A stretch of 6,084 nt of DNA from Chloroflexota bacterium (lineage in GTDB: Bacteria; Chloroflexota; Limnocylindria; Limnocylindrales; CSP1-4), in NCBI GenBank assembly GCA_021786915.1, contig JAJYMP010000579.1, positions 1 to 6,084 of the forward strand. Direction: 5' to 3'. Shown here piece after piece: positions 1-4,397 of the stretch. The notes under the pieces are model-generated. The model was not told the DNA's origin. It worked only from the letters and a program-made list of their open reading frames with translations, and made no database searches. Position numbers and translations under genes: made by a program. Numbering within the stretch: position 1 is the first letter of the stretch; the number at the start of each line of letters is the position of its first letter.

Positions 1-779
1 GCAGCGGGCGCCTGCTCAGGGGATTCCTCAAGGCGGCCCGGCGGCATCGCGACGAGAACGCCAGCGCGCGCCTCCTCCGGGTGGTCAACGGGCGCCTGAA
101 GTTCGTCGACGACCCCCCTCTGGTCACCCACGCGCCGGTGACGAGCGAAGAGTCCCAGGCGATTCGGGAGATGTTCGCGGCCTACGCGCGCGGCCTGCGC
201 TATGACTGGCAGGTCCTGCTCGACCGCTATGAGGTCGTGGACGTGGCGCGCAAGGTCGTGGGCGTCGGCAGCGTCGGTACCCGGACCTGGGTCGTCCTCC
301 TGGTAGCGGACCGCAGCGCTGCCGATCCACTCATCCTCCAGCTCAAGGAGGCGGACGCCTCCGTGCTCGAACCCCACCTTGGAACGAGTCCCCTGCGATC
401 GCATGCCGAGCGGGTGGTCGACGGCCAACGCGTGATGCAGTCGGTCAGCGACGTCTTCCTTGGCTGGAGCAACAGCCCATTGTCCGGCGTGGACTACTAC
501 TGGCGGCAACTCTGGGACTGGAAGGGCTCCGCCGCCATCAACTCGATGTGCCCCAAGGAGCTTACGTTCTACGTCAGCCTCTGCGGGCGGGCGTTGGCCC
601 TGGCGCACGCTCGCGGCGGCGATCGGCTCGGCATCGCGGGCTACCTTGGCACGTCGGATGCATTCGACCGCGCGATCGCGGACTTCGCCGAAGCGTACGC
701 CGAGCAGACGGACCGCGACTACGCTGCCCTCGTCACGGCCGTCAAGCAGGGACGGATCAAGGCCGATCCTGGGATCTGA
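1..779 (+). CDS. DUF2252 (COG4320) family protein, 5'-partial
   Basis: This is the C-terminal part of a DUF2252-family protein. The frame is open from the first complete codon at position 3, and the family is usually above 400 residues, so the gene begins outside the window. The GTG at 81 is an internal Val. Family hallmarks seen are the DDPPLV segment near 108-125, the DVARKVVGVGSVGTR stretch around 234-284, LQLKEADASVLEP around 336-374, and AHARGGD followed by IAGYLGTSDAFD near the end. It stops with TGA at 777-779. The family's biochemical role is not established. The glycine-rich GVGSVG followed by the lysine of LQLKEA (codon 345-347) resembles the nucleotide-binding lobe of kinase-like folds, which is an inference. 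It is followed 63 nt later by the co-directional aquaporin gene, and I see no obvious functional link. Family assignment is firm; function is unknown. Confidence 0.93.
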   Translation, partial: SGRLLRGFLKAARRHRDENASARLLRVVNGRLKFVDDPPLVTHAPVTSEESQAIREMFAAYARGLRYDWQVLLDRYEVVDVARKVVGVGSVGTRTWVVLLVADRSAADPLILQLKEADASVLEPHLGTSPLRSHAERVVDGQRVMQSVSDVFLGWSNSPLSGVDYYWRQLWDWKGSAAINSMCPKELTFYVSLCGRALALAHARGGDRLGIAGYLGTSDAFDRAIADFAEAYAEQTDRDYAALVTAVKQGRIKADPGI

Positions 780-830
780 CCGGCTCCGGACCTGGTACCG
801 GGCGCGGCCGTGCACCAGCCAAACGCCAGT

Positions 831-837
831 GGAGGAG
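831..837 (+). promoter_or_regulatory. Ribosome binding site of the aquaporin gene
   Basis: GGAGGAG lies 5 nt before the ATG at 843. It decides the start in favour of 843 over the in-frame GTG at 810, which lies upstream of this site. Confidence 0.85.
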
Positions 838-842
838 CGCCA

Positions 843-1757
843 ATGAGCAGCCAGGCGTCGCGGACGGAGGAGCGGCGAACCGCTCAGGTCCCTGGGCCGT
901 CCGGGTATGGTCGGGAGCTCGACGGGCGCCATTTCGACTTCACGGACGCCAAGTTCGAGTGGCGCCGCCTGTTCGCAGAAGCGCTCGGGACATTCTTCCT
1001 GGTCCTGGTCGCCGTGGGGGGCAGCATGGTGAACGCCAGGTTCGGAGGCCACGTGCTCCCCCTGACCGCCCAGGTCACTGCCCCGGGCCTGATGGTCGGG
1101 GTGGTCATCCTGTTCATGGGGGCGGTCTCGGGGGCCCACCTCAATCCAGGCGTCAGCATCGCGTTCGCGCTCCGCGGCGACTTTCCGTGGCGTCGGTTGC
1201 CCGGCTACATCGTGGCCCAGCTCCTGGGTGCCATCTTCGCCACGCTCCTGCTGGTGGCCCTGCTCGGCCGCCAGGGGAGTGCGGGTCTTACGCTGCCCGG
1301 TCCCGGCATCAGTGAGGCGACTGCGATGGCCTGGGAGATCGTCCTCAGCGTCGGGCTCGTCAGCACGATCCTCGGCACCTCCTCGGGGGCCCAGAACATC
1401 GGTCCCATGAACGCCATCGGCGTCGCAAGCTACATCGTGCTCGCGGGCCTGTTCGGGGCACCCGTCAGTGGCGCTTCGATGAACGTGGCCCGCTCGCTGG
1501 GCCCGGCGCTGGTTCTGGGGGACACGACGGCGTGGTGGGTCTACCTCGTCGGGCCGCTCGCCGGGGCCGTCATCGCCACTGGCATCGCCTACATCCTGCG
1601 CGGCCCTGGTGGCGGGTTCTACGGCACCAAGGCGGCCGAGGGCACGCTCGGCTGGTTGTGGCGGCCCGGGCCGATCGAGACCCCCGTGCCCGGCACGCCG
1701 GAAGAAGCCAGCGCCCAGGGCGACGCCACGTCACCCGACCACGCTCGACGAGGCTGA
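843..1757 (+). CDS. Aquaporin / MIP-family channel with altered NPA motifs
   Basis: This is a complete 304-residue integral membrane channel of the MIP family, which passes water, glycerol or other small neutral solutes. The N-terminal tail is about 40 polar residues. Six hydrophobic segments follow at roughly 43-64, 78-95, 118-141, 163-180, 190-206 and 229-252. The two pore half-helices carry SGAHLNPGVS (N101-P102-G103) and SGASMNVARS (N214-V215-A216). Canonical motifs are NPA in both places, so the first has Ala replaced by Gly and the second has Pro replaced by Val. The filter arginine R217 is kept. By spacing from known aquaporins, the other filter positions would be P81, G202 and A211, with no aromatic residue or His. 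The C-terminal tail of about 50 residues is Pro/Gly-rich. The ATG at 843 is preferred over the in-frame GTG at 810 because of a strong Shine-Dalgarno sequence. Substrate cannot be told from sequence. Confidence 0.95.
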   Translation: MSSQASRTEERRTAQVPGPSGYGRELDGRHFDFTDAKFEWRRLFAEALGTFFLVLVAVGGSMVNARFGGHVLPLTAQVTAPGLMVGVVILFMGAVSGAHLNPGVSIAFALRGDFPWRRLPGYIVAQLLGAIFATLLLVALLGRQGSAGLTLPGPGISEATAMAWEIVLSVGLVSTILGTSSGAQNIGPMNAIGVASYIVLAGLFGAPVSGASMNVARSLGPALVLGDTTAWWVYLVGPLAGAVIATGIAYILRGPGGGFYGTKAAEGTLGWLWRPGPIETPVPGTPEEASAQGDATSPDHARRG

Positions 1758-1777
1758 CGCCGACCCTTCCCGTCGGC

Positions 1778-1921
1778 GGGGACGCCGCGGACCTCGAGGC
1801 CGACGCGATCGTGGAGCGGCGCGACGGGACGTGGGCGGCGTTCGAGGTGAATCTCGGTCCCGGTGCCGTGGACGCCGCCGCGGGCACCCTCCTTCGGCTT
1901 GCCGAGCGCGTGGATCCTACG
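1778..1921 (+). pseudogene. Decayed fragment resembling the C-terminal part of a DUF4143 ATPase
   Basis: This stretch of 48 codons reads, in frame, as ADAIVERRDGTWAAFEV near the start and LLRLAERVDPT at the end. It resembles the C-terminal region of AAA ATPases with a DUF4143 domain, where the family pattern is roughly DAIVE-x-RDG-x-W-x-AFEVKLG followed by a helix and LLRL..RVD. There is no ATPase domain upstream and no plausible start, because the frame runs back through the aquaporin gene. The expected final strands after RVDPT are missing. The conserved Lys of FEVKLG is Asn here (codon 1850-1852). It is best read as a remnant of a lost gene. The match is from memory of the family and not from a search, and chance resemblance in an open GC-rich frame is the alternative. 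Confidence 0.6.
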
Positions 1922-1968
1922 TGCCGGGACGGCCCACCGCCCTACTCTCGGGGGCCGTCCCGGCACGT
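1919..1968. terminator. Perfect 17-bp inverted repeat between convergent genes, probable bidirectional terminator
   Basis: The left arm is 1919-1935 and the right arm is 1952-1968. They are exactly complementary over 17 bp around a 16-nt loop. The hairpin lies 18 nt beyond the stop of the minus-strand secreted-protein gene and about 160 nt beyond the aquaporin stop, between converging genes. That position fits a terminator serving mainly the minus-strand gene. There is no run of T on either side, so it would be a U-tract-less hairpin of the kind proposed for high-GC bacteria. A protein-binding palindrome is the alternative. Confidence 0.65.
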
Positions 1969-1986
1969 GACGGTCGGTCGTTTGCG

Positions 1987-2304
1987 CTACGGCCTGCCTT
2001 GGGCCGGAAGGTTGTTCTCCTGGAACTGGTAGATGGTGAAGTCCGCGCCCTGAGCTTCGGCCATGGCCTGCGGGAGCGGGAACCCACAGATCCAACCGTC
2101 GCCGTTCCCGCCGTTGGCCGGATCGTCCAGCTTGGCTGGAAGCTGGTAGGGCCCCACCGACTCGAGATACGCCACCGAGATCAGCTCGCCCGAGGCGGGA
2201 CAGCCGTTCTGAACGGGCGTCGTGGCGAGGGCAGCCGTGGCCGGTGCGGCCATCAGCAATCCTCCGACCGTCGCAAGACCCAGTGTCCGGAATGTTCGTG
2301 TCAT
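1987..2304 (-). CDS. Small secreted two-cysteine protein with an NGDG loop, function unknown
   Basis: This encodes a 105-residue predicted exported protein. The N-terminus is a classical Sec signal: MTRTFR, then a hydrophobic core at about 8-20, then alanine-rich sites (PATA at 21-24 or ALA at 25-27) where signal peptidase I could cut. The mature part of about 80 residues has two cysteines, C35 and C73, which could form a disulfide. Its central segment contains SVAYLESVGPYQLPAKLDD followed by an acidic/Asn/Gly loop (D60, D61, N64, N67, D69) ending GWIC. The loop resembles calcium-binding DxNxDG loops such as those in excalibur-type or EF-hand-like proteins. The frame is open upstream to 2433, but the ATG at 2304 has a good Shine-Dalgarno sequence and starts the signal peptide exactly. 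I recognise similar short secreted proteins in high-GC bacteria but no assigned function. Confidence 0.82.
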   Translation of the reverse strand: MTRTFRTLGLATVGGLLMAAPATAALATTPVQNGCPASGELISVAYLESVGPYQLPAKLDDPANGGNGDGWICGFPLPQAMAEAQGADFTIYQFQENNLPAQGRP

Positions 2305-2310
2305 GTCGTT

Positions 2311-2316
2311 CTCCCT
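2311..2316 (-). promoter_or_regulatory. Ribosome binding site of the small secreted protein
   Basis: AGGGAG on the minus strand lies 6 nt before the ATG at 2304. Together with the signal peptide it fixes the start at 2304, although the frame is open further upstream. Confidence 0.8.
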
Positions 2317-2401
2317 TGTAGGTGTTGCGTCGTCGGACTCGACGAGGCCCCGGGATGTGGCCAGCGCCGACTGCGCCTGCCCACCGAGCGCGCCGAGGCA
2401 G

Positions 2402-2518
2402 TCATCGGCCGGGCGGGCGCTGCCAGAGGACATTGACCTTCAGCCACCGGTCGCCGGACCGGACGAGGTGGACGTGGGTCCACATCGACGGGCGAGATGG
2501 CGCCCGCGACTCCCGGCG
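2402..2518 (-). pseudogene. Possible C-terminal scrap of an NTF2/SnoaL-like protein
   Basis: The 217-base gap between the tautomerase and the secreted-protein gene contains a 38-codon stretch ending at a TGA (2402-2404). Its last part reads THVHLVRSGDRWLKVNVLWQ. An alternating strand pattern with GDRW-K-x-x-x-x-x-W is typical of the last two beta strands of NTF2/SnoaL/DUF4440-like proteins. It lies in the same frame as the tautomerase gene, immediately beyond that gene's TAG (2522-2524), so reading through the stop would append it. There is no start codon context of its own except an ATG 27 codons before the stop. It may be a remnant left when the tautomerase gene was joined to it, or simply a chance open stretch in GC-rich DNA. 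Confidence 0.3.
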
Positions 2519-2521
2519 CCG

Positions 2522-2749
2522 CTACCCGACCGCCACGCCCTGCGCCAGGGCCCGGACGTCCTCCGTGGACAGCGGCTTGCCCGCGATCCCCCAGTCGCCG
2601 CTGGCGACCTCCTCCACGACGCACCAGGTGACCGGCCGCATGTTCTCGCCCTCGATCTCGACCATCGTGTCCGTCAACCGACGAACGATCTCCTGCTTCT
2701 GTTCGGGCGAGAACACGCCCTCGATGAGCTTGACGTTGATGAACGGCAT
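2522..2749 (-). CDS. 4-oxalocrotonate tautomerase-like protein
   Basis: This encodes a 75-residue cytoplasmic protein of the tautomerase superfamily, whose members use the N-terminal proline, exposed after Met removal, as a general base in keto-enol tautomerisation or related chemistry. The start MPFINVKLIEG gives Pro1, then the helix SPEQKQEIVRRLTDTMVEI, then a second strand TWCVVEEV and the loop GDWGIAG. Compared with classical 4-OT (about 62 residues), the positions of Arg11 and Arg39 are Val11 and Trp41, and Phe50 corresponds to Trp52. It is therefore a divergent subgroup whose substrate cannot be predicted. The C-terminus is about 13 residues longer. A GAGG motif (2757-2760) sits 7 nt before the ATG. 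It lies 177 nt downstream of the hydrolase-LuxR gene on the same strand. I know of no reason to link it to an aromatic degradation pathway here. Confidence 0.92.
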   Translation of the reverse strand: MPFINVKLIEGVFSPEQKQEIVRRLTDTMVEIEGENMRPVTWCVVEEVASGDWGIAGKPLSTEDVRALAQGVAVG

Positions 2750-2926
2750 CTCGGTACCTCACGGTTGCGATGGAAGGATCGAGCGAGACCGTACCGGGTC
2801 GCGCCTCGCACCCGCATCGGCGCTACCCGACAGGATTCGGCCGGCCGCCTCGAAACGGTGTCGGCTTCCACCCATCCATCCCGCACCGCCGGCCGTGCCG
2901 TCCACCCGTGGAGCTTGCCGCTGCCG

Positions 2927-4009
2927 TCATCCGGTACCGGCTGACCGATCCAGGTCGGCGAGCCTGACGGCCGCGGCCGCCCGCGCCGATCTTCCGCTGA
3001 GCGAGAGCTTGTCGTAGATGTTCGAGAGGTGCCGTTCGACGGTCCGCGTGCTCAGCCCGAGTGCCGCAGCGATCTCGTCGTTGCCCAGGCCCTCACTGAC
3101 GAACCGCAGGACCTGGAGCTCGCGGGCGGAAAGCACAGCCAGCACGGCTCCCCCGGACGGCCGCCCGATCGCTGCCCCGAGGAACGCCGTGACCTCCTCG
3201 AGGAGACGCGGCCACGCCGGCTCGTCAGCCAAGAGGATGTGGTTTCGACTCTCGAGCGGAACGAAGACCGCGCCGGGGATGAGGCCGGCGAGCCGGCGCC
3301 CCTCCTCGAACGGGACGACCCGGTCGTCGTCCGCGTGCAGGACGAGCGTGGGGACGGTCAGCCTGCTGGCGGCCGCGGTCACGTCGATCGTGGAACGCAC
3401 GCTCCGGCTGGCGAGGGCGATCTCCGGCGAGGTCGAGAGCCGCTGGAGCTCATCGAACCAGCGCATCTGGCGCTCGGAGGCGTCCGGAATGAACGAGGTA
3501 GTGAAGACCCGCCGGAAGACGGGATCGGCGCGTCCCCAGCCGACCTTGATCAGCTGGCCTTTGAGCTCGAACTCCCCGCGGTCCTCTGGCGTGGGGTGGC
3601 GGCCCAGCGAGCCTCGCCCGTAGGCGCCGTAGAGGACGAGGCGCGAGATGCGGTCGGGGTGTCGAGCCGCGAACTCAACGGCGACCGCCCCAGCCTGCGA
3701 CATCCCCAGCAGTGCGAACTGCTCGACTCGCGCAGCGTCGACGACGGCCTCGAGATCGGCCAGCCAGGCGCGTATCGAGACCTCGACGGATGAGCGGTCC
3801 GAGAGGCCGCAGCCGCGCTCGTCGTACCGGATCACCGTGAATCTTTCGCCGAGGTCGGTCAGCCAGTGCTTCCAGACTGGGCTCTCCCAGTCCTGCTCGA
3901 GGTTGGTAAGCCAGGTCCCAACCCGGACGAGCGGCGGCCCGGACCCGTGGCGTGCCCAGGCAATCCTCGTGCCGTCGGACGATTGCGCGAAAGAGACGAC
4001 CTGGCGCAC
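2927..4009 (-). CDS. Alpha/beta hydrolase fused to a C-terminal LuxR-type DNA-binding domain
   Basis: This is a 360-residue, apparently single-chain regulator. Residues about 5-280 are an alpha/beta hydrolase: the oxyanion-region strand GSGPPLV (22-28), RYDERGCGLSD (61-71), the nucleophile elbow LGMSQAG (Ser104), the acid strand LHADDDRVVP (Asp229) and SRNH (His257). A complete Ser-Asp-His triad is therefore visible. The elbow has Ala106 where the textbook GxSxG has Gly. Residues about 293-352 are a GerE/LuxR helix-turn-helix (LSARELQVLRFVSEGLGNDE, then STRTVERHLSNIYDKL). The family is known and usually annotated as a transcriptional regulator. The ligand or substrate is unknown. The start is a judgement: homologues as I recall them begin at the VRQ here (GTG, 4007-4009), but it has no clear Shine-Dalgarno. 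The frame extends to an ATG at 4168, which has GGGAG (4174-4178) 5 nt upstream and would add 53 basic residues. Confidence 0.93.
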   Translation of the reverse strand: MRQVVSFAQSSDGTRIAWARHGSGPPLVRVGTWLTNLEQDWESPVWKHWLTDLGERFTVIRYDERGCGLSDRSSVEVSIRAWLADLEAVVDAARVEQFALLGMSQAGAVAVEFAARHPDRISRLVLYGAYGRGSLGRHPTPEDRGEFELKGQLIKVGWGRADPVFRRVFTTSFIPDASERQMRWFDELQRLSTSPEIALASRSVRSTIDVTAAASRLTVPTLVLHADDDRVVPFEEGRRLAGLIPGAVFVPLESRNHILLADEPAWPRLLEEVTAFLGAAIGRPSGGAVLAVLSARELQVLRFVSEGLGNDEIAAALGLSTRTVERHLSNIYDKLSLSGRSARAAAAVRLADLDRSAGTG

Positions 4010-4397
4010 GGCCGCATTGTTGCGGAGCCACAGGGACCGTGTCCAACGCGCCGGGCGGGTGTGTGCAAGTCCCGTCGTCTCCGTCGCCACGCCGATCGGG
4101 CGCGCCACGAGCCCAACGCCTGGCGGTTTGCTCGACCTGGCGGACGCTTTCGACACCATCCGGTCCATACCGACTCCCGGTTCCGCCCACCGGGTACGTC
4201 CGCGCCGTCAACTCTGTGGCCAGACTGGCGGAGGTCCGGGCACAGAGAGCTGCGGCGAAGTCTCGTCGCCCTCCGGGCGATCCATGACGGCCTCGCCACG
4301 ATCAGCGTTGCCATTGCGTCTCCGATCCGGGGCTCGCTGGTTCGGATACTCGACGTGCTCCTGATCGCGTCCCGAGGCCTCCCGCCCCCCGACGCCA
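4010..4397. other. 388-base intergenic stretch without a supported gene
   Basis: This lies between the Ig-repeat exoprotein and the hydrolase-LuxR gene, both on the minus strand. All open frames here are short or are shadows with no protein-family resemblance. The 53-codon upstream extension of the hydrolase frame (4010-4168) is basic and of low information. I see no tRNA, no strong hairpin with a T run and no convincing -35/-10 pair. It presumably contains the promoter of the hydrolase-LuxR gene and the end of the exoprotein transcript. Confidence 0.6.

Noticed and set aside
548..1315. Long plus-strand frame of 255 codons overlapping the DUF2252 and aquaporin genes
   Set aside because: It is Arg/Gly/Pro-rich, shows no family resemblance, and crosses two well-supported genes in another frame. 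It is a GC-rich shadow.
2301..2762. Minus-strand frame of 153 codons covering the tautomerase
   Set aside because: The tautomerase frame has clear family features and a Shine-Dalgarno sequence. This frame has neither.
3029..3793. Plus-strand frame of 254 codons opposite the hydrolase-LuxR gene
   Set aside because: It is an antisense shadow with charged low-complexity composition. The opposite strand has motifs across its full length.
4120..4160. Short direct repeat CCTGGCGG in the intergenic gap
   Set aside because: Eight-base repeats are expected by chance in DNA this GC-rich, and the spacing suggests no operator.
4200..4260. TTGACG-like -35 on the minus strand upstream of the hydrolase-LuxR gene
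   Set aside because: No acceptable -10 element is found at the expected distance, so a promoter cannot be supported.
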